Positions 1 to 7,995 of a stretch of 37,563 nt of DNA are shown in pieces. Position 1 is the stretch's first letter. Each line of letters begins with the position of its first letter. Made by a program: the position numbers and the translations under genes. The notes beneath the pieces were generated by a model that was given only the letters and a program-made list of their open reading frames with translations, made no database searches and was not told the origin of the DNA. The DNA is from Deltaproteobacteria bacterium (GTDB lineage: Bacteria > Desulfobacterota > Desulfobacteria > Desulfobacterales > SpSt-501), in assembly GCA_016219005.1 (NCBI GenBank), contig JACRCN010000092.1, forward strand, positions 1 through 37,563, given 5' to 3'.

Positions 1-14
1 CCCCCCGGCGTTTC

Positions 15-575
15 TCACCATTCGGTGATGCGCTTGAGTTCGTCATTGAGCATGACGCGGCAGTAACGGCACAGCTCGGTGGACTTGCGGTCCACGTCGG
101 CTTCGCTGCGGCAGTAGTGCATGATGCATGCCGGATCCCGGCAGTGGCGCAGGCTGAAGGTGTGGCCCAGTTCGTGGATGGCCTCCTTGACCACCCGGCC
201 GACGGCCTGCTCCGGGTGGTGGCAGCCCCCGGCGGGGGCATTCAGCCGATAGGTGGAGACGATGCAGGCTTTGCCCCCCAGTTGGGCTTCCCCGAACACG
301 TGGGTCAGGATGGGGATGAACAGATCCACGTCCGCCAGCGCCAGCACCTTGATGGCGCCGGCGGACGCCGCCGCGGACAGCTTTTCGAGGATCGGCGTCG
401 AGTGGTATTGCGCGCGGGTCGAATCGAAGGCAAAATCCAGGCTCGGCAGGATCGGGCGCACCGCGGTCGCCAATCCGAAGGCCCGTTGAATTCCCCGGTC
501 GACGGCATCCATCAGCTCCGGGGCGAAATCGCCGATCGGCGCGATCACGATGGCATGGCGGTCGTGCGCTTTCAC
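15..575 (-). CDS. amzA: Archaemetzincin family zinc metalloprotease
   Basis: Predicted 186-residue zinc-dependent peptidase of the archaemetzincin family; physiological substrate unknown. The sequence shows the family signature: HELGH at 134-138, third zinc ligand His144, then Cys145, Cys150, Met152 (Met-turn-like) and a CxxC at Cys169-Cys172 for the structural zinc. The usual Gly of HExxHxxGxxH is Ser141 here. No signal peptide is seen, so it is probably cytoplasmic. I chose the GTG at 575, which overlaps the stop of the upstream regulator gene by four bases (GTGA) and gives the normal family length of about 180 residues. A longer reading from 665 would overlap the regulator by about 90 bases. 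It is the last gene of a kinase-regulator-protease operon, so it is probably co-transcribed with the two-component pair. Family assignment is secure; activity is not, given the Gly-to-Ser change. Confidence 0.9.
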   Translation of the reverse strand: MKAHDRHAIVIAPIGDFAPELMDAVDRGIQRAFGLATAVRPILPSLDFAFDSTRAQYHSTPILEKLSAAASAGAIKVLALADVDLFIPILTHVFGEAQLGGKACIVSTYRLNAPAGGCHHPEQAVGRVVKEAIHELGHTFSLRHCRDPACIMHYCRSEADVDRKSTELCRYCRVMLNDELKRITEW

Positions 576-1915
576 GCGGTCTTCTGGATCCCGTAGCGTT
601 TGATCTTGCTGTACAGGGTCGAGCGGTCGATGCCGAGAGTTTTCGCGCTGCGGGCGATATTCCATCCCGAGCCGGCGAGTATCTTCCGGATGTGCGCCTT
701 TTCCACATCGTCGAGGTTCTCCGCCGGCGTCTCGGGCGGTGGTGGGCGGCGGAAAATCGGCAGGTCTTCGGGCAGAATCCGGCGCGTTTTTCCGACCACC
801 ACGGCCCGTTCGATGGCGTTTTGGAGTTCGCGCACATTGCCCGGCCAGTCGTAGACCATCATTTCATCGAGGGCCTCGCGGCCGATCTTGTCGATGGGCC
901 GATGGGCTTCCTGGGTGAAACGCTGCAGAAAATGCTCGGCCAGAAGCGGAATGTCCTCCTTGCGCTGTTTCAACGACGGCATGACGAAGGACACCACGTT
1001 GAGCCGGTAGTACAAGTCGTCGCGGAAGCGCCGGTCGCGGACGGCCTGCTCGAGATCGCGGTTGGTGGCCGCGATCACGCGGAAATCGGCCTCCAGGGGT
1101 TGGGTGCCGCCGACGCGGTAGAACACGCGGTCTTCGAGGACCCGCAGCAGGTCGATCTGCATGCGCATGCCGATTTCCCCGATTTCGTCCAGGAACAGGG
1201 TGCCGCCGTGGGCGATCTCCAGCCTGCCTTTTTTCATCTGCTTGGCGTCCGTGAAAGCGCCTTTTTCGTAGCCGAAGAGCTCGCTTTCCATGAGGTGCTC
1301 GGGGATGGCACCGCAATTCACGACGACAAACGGGCCATCGCGGCGCGGGCTGTGGCTGTGGATGGCCTTGGCGGCAAGGCCTTTGCCGGTGCCCGTCTCG
1401 CCCGTGATCAGGACGGTGGCCGCGGAGGGCGCCACATCGCGGATGAGGTCGAAGACCCGCTGCATGGGCGCGGACTGTCCGATCATGCTCTCGAACCGGG
1501 TGCGGTCCTTGAACTGCTCTTTCAGATAGAGGTTCTCGCGGGCCTGCTGCTGGTGCTGAATGATTCTTTCCACCAGGATGCTGAGCTCGCCGGGTTCGAA
1601 CGGTTTGAGCAGGTAGTCGTGCGCGCCGCTTTTCATGGCCTCGATGGCCGTGGCGATCGACCCGTAGGCCGTGATCATGACCACCGCCGCGTCCGGGTCG
1701 CTCTCCTTGATCCGGCGCAGGAGCTCGAGGCCGTTCATGGCTTCCATTTTGATGTCCACCATCAGAATGTCGAAACGGGTCGCCGCACACTTTTTCAGGG
1801 CGGCTTCACCGCTCGGGGCGGTCTCCACCGCATGGCCGTCGCGTTGCAGCCAGGCGGCCAGCGATTCGCGCATGATCAATTCATCATCGACGATCAGGAT
1901 CCGGGCGTTGTTCAC
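572..1915 (-). CDS. Sigma-54-dependent response regulator (REC-AAA+-Fis HTH)
   Basis: NtrC-family transcription activator of 447 residues. Order: receiver domain with the acidic pair (VDDE near the N-terminus), phospho-acceptor Asp in the LMVDIKM segment and Lys in LLKPFEP; AAA+ domain with Walker A GETGTGKG and Walker B TLFLDEIGE; and a C-terminal Fis-type helix-turn-helix (NIARSAKTLGIDRSTLYSKI). The sigma-54 contact loop reads GAFTDA instead of GAFTGA. The start is a GTG at 1915 with a strong GGAGGAGG site just upstream; in-frame starts further up overlap the kinase gene. The upstream kinase (stop at 1938) is 22 bases away and is the presumed partner. Targets are unknown. Identification is firm. 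Confidence 0.94.
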   Translation of the reverse strand: MNNARILIVDDELIMRESLAAWLQRDGHAVETAPSGEAALKKCAATRFDILMVDIKMEAMNGLELLRRIKESDPDAAVVMITAYGSIATAIEAMKSGAHDYLLKPFEPGELSILVERIIQHQQQARENLYLKEQFKDRTRFESMIGQSAPMQRVFDLIRDVAPSAATVLITGETGTGKGLAAKAIHSHSPRRDGPFVVVNCGAIPEHLMESELFGYEKGAFTDAKQMKKGRLEIAHGGTLFLDEIGEIGMRMQIDLLRVLEDRVFYRVGGTQPLEADFRVIAATNRDLEQAVRDRRFRDDLYYRLNVVSFVMPSLKQRKEDIPLLAEHFLQRFTQEAHRPIDKIGREALDEMMVYDWPGNVRELQNAIERAVVVGKTRRILPEDLPIFRRPPPPETPAENLDDVEKAHIRKILAGSGWNIARSAKTLGIDRSTLYSKIKRYGIQKTA

Positions 1916-1937
1916 GGCGACCTCCTCCGCGGGCGAA

Positions 1938-3476
1938 TTACCCGGGCAACGTACCGATGGGTAATTTGATCTTGAACGTGGAGCCTTCACCGACCTTGGA
2001 TTCCACGTGAATGGAGCCGCCATGTTCCTTGATGATGCCGTAGACCACCGAAAGCCCCAGGCCGACCCCCTTGCCTTTCTTCTTGGTGGTGAAAAACGGC
2101 TCGAAAAGCTTGGGCATGTTCTCCTCCGGGATGCCAATCCCGTTGTCCTTGACGTTGATCAGCACCTTGCTGCGATTCCGAGAGAGCTTGGTCTCGATCC
2201 GCAGCACGCCGCCGTCCCTGGGCTCCATGGCCTGGACGGCATTCGAGACCAGGTTCATGAATACCTGCTGAAGCTGGTCCCCCGTGCCGGCCACCTCGGG
2301 CAGGTTCGCATCCAGCCGGGTGTCGGACCTGACGTTGGCGATCACCAGCAGACTGGCATTCAGCAGCAGCGTGCGCTCGATCAGCTGGTTGACGTTGACC
2401 CGCTTCATGATCAGTTTGGATTGCCGGGAAAATGCCAGCAGGTTGGAGACGATGCGTCCGGTACGGCGGGTTTCGGTTTCCATCAAGGTCAGGAAAAAAT
2501 TGAACTGCTCGATGTCCTTCGGTCGCAGGGCCTGTTCCCCCAGCATCCGTTTCATGAGCATGACCAGGTTGAGAATGCCCGCGATCGGGTTGTTGATCTC
2601 GTGGACCACGGCGGCGGAAAGCTTCCCCAGAGATGACATTTTGTCCTGGTGCAGGAGCTTGGCATGGGTTTCTTTTAGCTGGCGGGTGCGGTCTTCCACC
2701 ATGTTTTCCAGCCGGCGTGTGATTTCTTCCTCCTCCTGGCGCTGCTCGGTAATGTCCCGGCTGATATGGATGAACTTGGAGATCCTTCCGCTCCTTTCCC
2801 AAATGGGGTAAACGTTCACCTCGTAGTAGCGGATTTCACCGTTCGCCAGGGTCCGTTTCTGCAGCCTGCGAACCGGCTGCTGGTTGCGCACCACCTCCTG
2901 CAGGGGACAGTTGCCGGCCGACAAGTCGCAGGGGGTTTCCTGCTTGTGATAGACCTCGAAGCATTTCCGGCCGATTACGCTCTCCCGGCTATAGCCCATC
3001 TTCTGGAGAAAGGATTCGTTGGCCTCGACCACGCGCATGTCCGGGGTCATGACCAGGATAAAGTCCTGGATCCCGTTCACCAGCGTTTCCATCTCACGGG
3101 TGCGTTCCCGCAGTTTGCGTTCCTCGCGGCCGATGGCCTTCCAGAAGATTCCGAACACGGGGTAGGACAGGATGCGGATGCGGGTCGGCCGGGTGGCGAG
3201 GATGTCTTCGAGCACGCGCGGCTCGGGCGTCAAAATGATGATGAGGTTGATCTGGTGCCGGGGTTCGTAGAACTGGTGGTAATCCGAAAAGGTCTGCAGG
3301 CCCAATCGCCGGGCCAGGAGAACACCCGGGCTGGAGGGGTCCGGGTCGGCGACGGCTATGATCGGCGCCTCGACTTCATCCTGCTTGACCACGGAGGTCG
3401 TCCGTTCCAGGATCTCCGTGCAGAGTGCGCCGCCGCCGACGAGTCCGATATTGATGATGGAGAACGGGTTTTCCAT
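1938..3476 (-). CDS. Sensor histidine kinase with N-terminal Rossmann-like domain and Cys-rich PAS
   Basis: Predicted 512-residue soluble sensor kinase. The N-terminus (about 1-130) looks like a dinucleotide-binding Rossmann fold: glycine-rich INIGLVGGGALCTEIL, then an acidic strand end IIAVADPDP and LIIILTPEP. A PAS domain follows (about 155-275) with a cysteine cluster CFEVYHKQETPCDLSAGNC. Then come a coiled linker, an H-box (KLSAAVVHEINNPIAG) and a HATPase with N-box NLVSNAVQAM, DNGIGI, FEPFFTTK and GLGLSVVYG. No membrane segment is seen. It forms an operon with the sigma-54 regulator just downstream. The start is uncertain: ATG 3476 begins at the first conserved-looking residues, and an in-frame ATG at 3578 would add a Pro-rich tail. 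The domain content suggests sensing of a redox or nucleotide signal (inference). Confidence 0.9.
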   Translation of the reverse strand: MENPFSIINIGLVGGGALCTEILERTTSVVKQDEVEAPIIAVADPDPSSPGVLLARRLGLQTFSDYHQFYEPRHQINLIIILTPEPRVLEDILATRPTRIRILSYPVFGIFWKAIGREERKLRERTREMETLVNGIQDFILVMTPDMRVVEANESFLQKMGYSRESVIGRKCFEVYHKQETPCDLSAGNCPLQEVVRNQQPVRRLQKRTLANGEIRYYEVNVYPIWERSGRISKFIHISRDITEQRQEEEEITRRLENMVEDRTRQLKETHAKLLHQDKMSSLGKLSAAVVHEINNPIAGILNLVMLMKRMLGEQALRPKDIEQFNFFLTLMETETRRTGRIVSNLLAFSRQSKLIMKRVNVNQLIERTLLLNASLLVIANVRSDTRLDANLPEVAGTGDQLQQVFMNLVSNAVQAMEPRDGGVLRIETKLSRNRSKVLINVKDNGIGIPEENMPKLFEPFFTTKKKGKGVGLGLSVVYGIIKEHGGSIHVESKVGEGSTFKIKLPIGTLPG

Positions 3477-3623
3477 CGTGGCATCGTCCCGCGGTTTGTA
3501 GGGATAGCCTGCTGGAGCGGAAGGGGTGAAGGGTTCCGGCGTCGCACGGGCAGAGGGGTAAATCGGTCTGGAATCCAAACAGGGCGTTTCCGAGTGGTGT
3601 ACCCTTCGCTGTCCCCGAGGTAG

Positions 3624-3652
3624 AATTTAGCACAGGCCCACGGGGGTTGCAA
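3624..3652 (-). promoter_or_regulatory. Weak candidate sigma-70 promoter for the kinase operon
   Basis: On the minus strand TTGCAA (3647-3652) is separated by 17 bases from TAAATT (3624-3629), each box matching consensus at 4 of 6 positions. It would start transcription near 3617, ahead of either candidate kinase start. The rest of the 3477-3846 divergent gap shows no convincing promoter, RNA or repeat. Confidence 0.3.
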
Positions 3653-3846
3653 GCTGACCCCGGTCGCTTGCTTTTTCGACCGCGTTGTGCCAAAAGTATC
3701 ATCCGAGAGCCTGCTGGGCGAGGGATTTCAATTCCTTGCGGGCGCGCACGTTCAGCCGGCTTTTCCGCTGCCGCACACGTTCAGATCTTCTTCCTGCATC
3801 GACTGCGCCCGAAATGTCGCGACCGTCGGAAACGGAAGGAAGCCGC

Positions 3847-5376
3847 ATGCGCACCGGGACCGAGCAGGAAATACTCCTCAAGGCCATCGACGCATTCCGA
3901 AACAAACTCATCGTTGTCTCCCCGGACTACCGCATCCTCGCATGGCGATGTCATCGTAACATCCCATCGGACGATGATCAGGTTGGCCAACTCTGCTATC
4001 GGGTCCTGCATGCCCGCTCCGAGCCCTGCGGGCACTGCGCGGTCAAAACCGTTTTGGAGACGCGCAGACCAGCCTGGAGTCCTCGCGATGAGGAACTCTT
4101 GAGCGGTGAAACCGTTCCCTGCCATTACGCCTATCCCGTATTCTCCGGGGATGAGATCGAAGCGGTGGTCAGCATGGAGATGGAGCCGCCCGCCCGCAGC
4201 CAAATCGAAGAGAAGCTCCAGCGCTCCAACGCTTTCCTGAGGAACCTGATCACCAGCGCCGTGGACGGCGTCATGGCCGCCGACAAGAAGGGCAAGGTCA
4301 TCATTTACAACGATACGGCGGAGCAGATTTTCGGATACGGCGTGAAAGAGGCCCTCGAAACGCTGGACATCCGCGCCATTTACCCCGACGGGCTCGAGCG
4401 CGAGGTGATGCGACAGTTGCGCAGCGAAGCGCACGGCGGCCGCGGCAAGCTGAGATCCTTCCTGGTGGACGTGCTTCATCGCGACGGCACACGCATCCCC
4501 ATCAACCTGAACGCCGCGATCGTATATGAGGGCGACCAGGAGGTGGCCACCATCGGGTTTTTCCACGACATGCGGGAAACCCTGAAAATGAACAAAGTGC
4601 TTGAAAAAGTCCAGCTCCAGCTCATGCAGTCCGAAAAGATGGCCTCACTCGGCAAGCTGGCGGCCGGGGTGGCGCACCAGCTGAACAATCCTCTGGGAGG
4701 TGTCACCCTCTACACCCGGCTTGTGCTCGAAGACTACGAGCTGCCGCCGGGCGCCCGCGAAGATCTGGGCCGCGTGCTGCGCGACACCGAGCGCTGCCGG
4801 GAGACGGTCAAGGAGCTTCTGGAGTTCACCCGGCAGACCCGGCACCTGATGCAGCCCCACGACCTCAACCAGGCCATTTCGCGGACGCTCTTCCTGCTGA
4901 AGAACCAGCCGCTGTTTCAGAACATCACGATCGAAACGCAGCTGGACGGCAGCCTGCCGCCGGTTCACAGCGACATTCAGCAGATCAACCATCTGTTCAT
5001 GAACCTGGTTCTCAACGCCGCGCAGGCGATGGGCGGCTGCGGCCGGCTGGCCATCCAAACCTCGCGTGCGCCGGGCGCGGCCGACCGCGTGCACATTGAA
5101 ATATCCGACTCCGGCCCCGGCATCGCGGCGGATGTGCTGCCGCACATTTTTGAGCCCTTCTTCACCACCAAGCCGGAAGGGGAAGGCACCGGGCTCGGCC
5201 TGAGCCTGGTCTACGGCATCGTAGAAAACCACGGCGGCCAGATCAAGGCGACGAGCACGCCGGGGGAAGGGGCCACGTTTGTCATTCAGCTGCCAATCAC
5301 ACCCAAAGCCGACGACGGAGAGCGGAATAGTGGAAACGACGCGAGCTGCAGCAGTGCGAATCTTAGTGGCAGATGA
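3847..5376 (+). CDS. PAS sensor histidine kinase
   Basis: Predicted 509-residue cytoplasmic sensor kinase. An N-terminal PAS-like region carries cysteines in the pattern CYRVLHARSEPCGHC (about residues 50-65), resembling the cysteine motif in the kinase at 1938-3476. A second PAS follows (about 130-250, DGVMAADKKGKVIIYNDTAEQIFGY). The H-box is SLGKLAAGVAHQLNNPLGG. The HATPase shows NLVLNAAQAM, DSGPGI, FEPFFTTK and GTGLGLSLVYG. ATG 3847 is chosen because GGAAGGA sits at the right distance; an in-frame ATG at 3814 is an alternative. Its 3' end overlaps the next kinase gene by 47 bases, so the two are translationally linked and probably form one signalling chain. The signal is unknown. Confidence 0.92.
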   Translation: MRTGTEQEILLKAIDAFRNKLIVVSPDYRILAWRCHRNIPSDDDQVGQLCYRVLHARSEPCGHCAVKTVLETRRPAWSPRDEELLSGETVPCHYAYPVFSGDEIEAVVSMEMEPPARSQIEEKLQRSNAFLRNLITSAVDGVMAADKKGKVIIYNDTAEQIFGYGVKEALETLDIRAIYPDGLEREVMRQLRSEAHGGRGKLRSFLVDVLHRDGTRIPINLNAAIVYEGDQEVATIGFFHDMRETLKMNKVLEKVQLQLMQSEKMASLGKLAAGVAHQLNNPLGGVTLYTRLVLEDYELPPGAREDLGRVLRDTERCRETVKELLEFTRQTRHLMQPHDLNQAISRTLFLLKNQPLFQNITIETQLDGSLPPVHSDIQQINHLFMNLVLNAAQAMGGCGRLAIQTSRAPGAADRVHIEISDSGPGIAADVLPHIFEPFFTTKPEGEGTGLGLSLVYGIVENHGGQIKATSTPGEGATFVIQLPITPKADDGERNSGNDASCSSANLSGR

Positions 5377-6847
5377 CGAGGATGACATCCGCGATGGCGC
5401 CGAACGGATCCTGCGGCGAATGGGATATGACGTGCTCAAGGCCGCCCGCGGCGATGCCGCGTTGCAGCTCATCGACGCCTCCCGGCCGGAAATCGTTCTG
5501 CTGGACCTGAAGATGCCGGGCAAGGACGGCATGGAGGTACTGGCGCAGATCCGGCAGCACCACCCGAACATCCTGCCCATCATCATCACCGGCTATGCGA
5601 CGGTTGACGCCGCCATAGAGGCCATGAAGCGCGGCGCCTATGATTTCGTGCCCAAGCCCTTCGAGCCCGACCAGCTCAGGATCGTGGTCAACCGCGCCGC
5701 CGAACGGGTCCGGTTGACCCGGGAGGCCGATTGCCTCGAGCAGGAAAAACGTCGGACGCTGTCCGATCTCGGCACGGAAAAAAGCCGCATCCACACCATC
5801 GTCGAATCCCTGCCGGACGGTGTTCTGGTCACCAACGCCTCCGGCCAAGTGGTGCTGATGAACCCAGCCTGCCGGCAGCTTCTGTCCCTGGGCCCGGAGG
5901 CAGGGCCGGGAAAACCGCTATCCGCGTATCTGCCGGATGAAGCCCTCTGCGCCCTGATCATGGACATTTCGCAGGGCAAGCACCTGGATTATGGCGACAT
6001 CCCCGACTATGAGTTTGCCCTCGGGAGCGGCAAGTACCTGCGCGCCCGGGGGCAACCGGTGCTGGGGGACCGCAAGGATTGCCTAGGAGCCGTCGTCAAC
6101 TTCGTGGACATCACGGCGCTGAAGATCGTGGACCGCCTGAAGTCCGAGTTCGTATCGAAGGTGTCCCATGAGCTGCGTTCGCCACTGTCCACCATCCACG
6201 AACAGCTGGCCACGGTGATCGGCGACCTGGTCCACGTGGTGCCCGTCCAGGATCAGCACATCCTGACCCGCGCCAAGGAGAAAACCAAGGGCTTGATCTC
6301 GCTGATCAACGATCTGCTTGACATGTCCCGCATCGACGAGGGGGTGATATGCCGCGAACCGCGTCCGGTCAGCCTCGATGAACTGCTGCGGAGCATCATC
6401 GATTTCCTCGGCGAGAAAGCCAAGGCCAAGAGCCAGACGCTTGAACTGATCCTGCCCCAGAGGCCCCTGCCGGAAATGCAGGCGGATCCCATCGCGCTGG
6501 AAAGCATATTCGGGAACTTGATCACCAACGCACTCAATTATACCCCCGAGGGGGGCCGCATCCGTTTGGAAGTGGATGTAGCGGGTGTGAATGTGCGGGC
6601 GCGGGTGATCGACAACGGTCTTGGGATCGCCGAGAAACACCTGGACAAGATCTTCGAGCGGTTCTACCGCGTCAAGGATGAAAAGACCCGTTACATCACC
6701 GGGACCGGGCTCGGCCTGCCCATCGTCAAGGGTCTGCTGGATGCGATGGGGGGGATCATCGAGGTGCAGAGCACCCCCGGGGAGGGCAGCGTCTTCACCG
6801 TGCTATTGCCGGTGCAGGCAAGCTCAAGCCTCAAAGCTGAAAACTGA
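5330..6847 (+). CDS. Hybrid sensor kinase, receiver-PAS-HisKA-HATPase
   Basis: Predicted 505-residue protein with an N-terminal receiver domain (DDEDD acidic pocket, phospho-acceptor Asp in IVLLDLKMPGKDG, Lys in VPKPFEP), a PAS domain (about 150-270), an H-box (EFVSKVSHELRSPLSTI) and a HATPase (NLITNALNYTPEGG, DNGLGI, FERFYR, GTGLGLPIVKG). The kinase core is of the PhoR/WalK type, whereas the preceding kinase has an NtrB-type core. The likely design is that the upstream kinase phosphorylates the receiver of this protein, which tunes its own kinase output (inference). The start is a GTG at 5330 with GGAGAG upstream, inside the end of the preceding gene. No dedicated output regulator follows, because the next gene is convergent. 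Confidence 0.9.
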   Translation: METTRAAAVRILVADDEDDIRDGAERILRRMGYDVLKAARGDAALQLIDASRPEIVLLDLKMPGKDGMEVLAQIRQHHPNILPIIITGYATVDAAIEAMKRGAYDFVPKPFEPDQLRIVVNRAAERVRLTREADCLEQEKRRTLSDLGTEKSRIHTIVESLPDGVLVTNASGQVVLMNPACRQLLSLGPEAGPGKPLSAYLPDEALCALIMDISQGKHLDYGDIPDYEFALGSGKYLRARGQPVLGDRKDCLGAVVNFVDITALKIVDRLKSEFVSKVSHELRSPLSTIHEQLATVIGDLVHVVPVQDQHILTRAKEKTKGLISLINDLLDMSRIDEGVICREPRPVSLDELLRSIIDFLGEKAKAKSQTLELILPQRPLPEMQADPIALESIFGNLITNALNYTPEGGRIRLEVDVAGVNVRARVIDNGLGIAEKHLDKIFERFYRVKDEKTRYITGTGLGLPIVKGLLDAMGGIIEVQSTPGEGSVFTVLLPVQASSSLKAEN

Positions 6848-6928
6848 AAGGCTGATTTCCTGCCATACCCGCCACCTGCTTTTGCGGGTGACCGTCGGCG
6901 GCCCTGCTTCGACTTTGAACTTTTTCAT

Positions 6929-7067
6929 AGGTGGTTTCAGAACGCCGTCTGACTCCCGATGGCGGCGTTGCAGGCCTCTCGAAATGCCACAACCTGCCGC
7001 GGTTGAGGCACTTTCGAATCGTCCTGCGCCTTGCCCTCGGGCGTGATCCGAGGTTCTGAAACCACTT
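6929..7067. repeat. Structured inverted-repeat (MITE/REP-like) element
   Basis: Perfect 13-base inverted repeats, GTGGTTTCAGAAC (6931-6943) and GTTCTGAAACCAC (7053-7065), bound a core with further secondary structure. One hairpin is AACGCCG/CGGCGTT (6941-6947 with 6963-6969). A second, longer one spans 6979-7017, with 15 pairs interrupted by one mismatch and one bulge around the loop TGCCGC. It lies between convergent genes (kinase end 6847, AroE-like end 7080) and has no coding potential I believe. It could be a non-autonomous mobile element or a bidirectional terminator-like palindrome. The flanks do not show an obvious target duplication. Confidence 0.6.
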
Positions 7068-7079
7068 CCATCTTTCAGA

Positions 7080-7892
7080 TTATGGATGCAGGGCGTTGAG
7101 GAACTCCTGCGGCGGGACTTTGACACCGGTCCACAACTCCAGGGTGCGGCACGCCTGGAAGGCGAGTGGGTTCAGGCCGTCCATGAACCGAATCCCTTTT
7201 CGGTCCGCCATTTCCTGCCAGAAGTTGCGCCGCCGCCCGTAATTCAGGTCTATGACCAGTTCGCAGAAAGGCGTATCGAGCTTCTCCGCCAGCATGGCCA
7301 GGTCTTCCGACTCATCCGGGCTGGATACGGAGGTGGCGTTGATGATGATCGCGCACGGAAGTTGCAGGCCGTTGAGCGCTGCCGAGTCGATTGCACGGCC
7401 GTTGAACTCCTTCACGATGAGCCGGGCACGGTCGATGTTGCGGCCGGCCACCCAGACCTCGCGCGCCCGCAACCAGTTGAGGATGAACGCCACCGTGCGG
7501 GCGGCCCCCCCGGTGCCGAAAACCAGGGCGCTTTTATCCTCCACATTGTAATCAAGGCTGCGCAACGCGTCCATGATGCCGATGGCGTTGGTGTTGTACC
7601 CCTTGAGGCGGGTTCCATCCCGGACGATGGTGTTGATCGCCCCGATAATCTGGGCACCTTCGGAAAGAACATCCAGGTGAGGGATGACCGTTTCCTTGTA
7701 GGGAGCCGTGACGTTGGCGCCGGCAATGTTGAGCACCCGCAGCCCCTCGATGGCGGGGCCCAGGTTTGGGGGGTTGACCATGAAGGGCACGTAGACGGCG
7801 TTGATCCCCTGCCGTCTCAAGACGGTCGAGAACATGACCGGGGAGCGCGAGTGAAAGGCTCTTTCGTCGCTGAGGATACAGTAGACTTTCAT
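7080..7892 (-). CDS. Shikimate dehydrogenase (AroE)-like protein, altered active site
   Basis: Predicted 270-residue two-domain protein of the AroE family. Seen: substrate-side SRSP (15-18), ANVTAPYKE with the catalytic Lys at 66, GAINTI (84-89), and the Rossmann motif ALVFGTGGAARTV (about 125-137) ending in a C-terminal QACRTLELWTG. The family motif GxNTD, which carries the catalytic Asp, reads GYNTN here (Asn102; codon AAC on the minus strand). True AroE uses the Lys-Asp pair to reduce 3-dehydroshikimate with NADPH, so this may be a paralogue with another substrate or poor activity. It is the last gene in the minus-strand metF-hdrA operon, 103 bases after the receiver protein. The spacer holds an inverted repeat, so it may also be expressed separately. 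The family is certain; the function is not. Confidence 0.85.
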   Translation of the reverse strand: MKVYCILSDERAFHSRSPVMFSTVLRRQGINAVYVPFMVNPPNLGPAIEGLRVLNIAGANVTAPYKETVIPHLDVLSEGAQIIGAINTIVRDGTRLKGYNTNAIGIMDALRSLDYNVEDKSALVFGTGGAARTVAFILNWLRAREVWVAGRNIDRARLIVKEFNGRAIDSAALNGLQLPCAIIINATSVSSPDESEDLAMLAEKLDTPFCELVIDLNYGRRRNFWQEMADRKGIRFMDGLNPLAFQACRTLELWTGVKVPPQEFLNALHP

Positions 7893-7900
7893 CGAAAAAG

Positions 7901-7979
7901 CTCGGAGCTCGAAGCTCGAAGCTCAAAGCCTGAACTGAGCACATTTCCGCTGTGCTTCCAGCTTTCAGCGTTGAGCTTC
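7901..7979. repeat. AGCTC-rich microrepeat and imperfect inverted repeat
   Basis: Just upstream of the AroE-like gene the sequence repeats GCTCGAA/GCTCAAA units (7909-7927). The perfect arms GAAGCTCAA (7918-7926) and TTGAGCTTC (7971-7979) enclose a second inner pair, AGCACA (7938-7943) and TGTGCT (7951-7956). A long interrupted hairpin could form in the mRNA between the receiver gene and the AroE-like gene. It has no T-run, so an intrinsic terminator is not supported; RNA processing or a REP-like repeat is possible. Confidence 0.45.
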
Positions 7980-7995
7980 GTGCTGAGCCGAAGGC

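Noticed and set aside
6848-7079. Small coding genes in the gap between the kinase and AroE-like genes
   Set aside because: The short open frames here have no ribosome site or family similarity and coincide with the inverted-repeat element.
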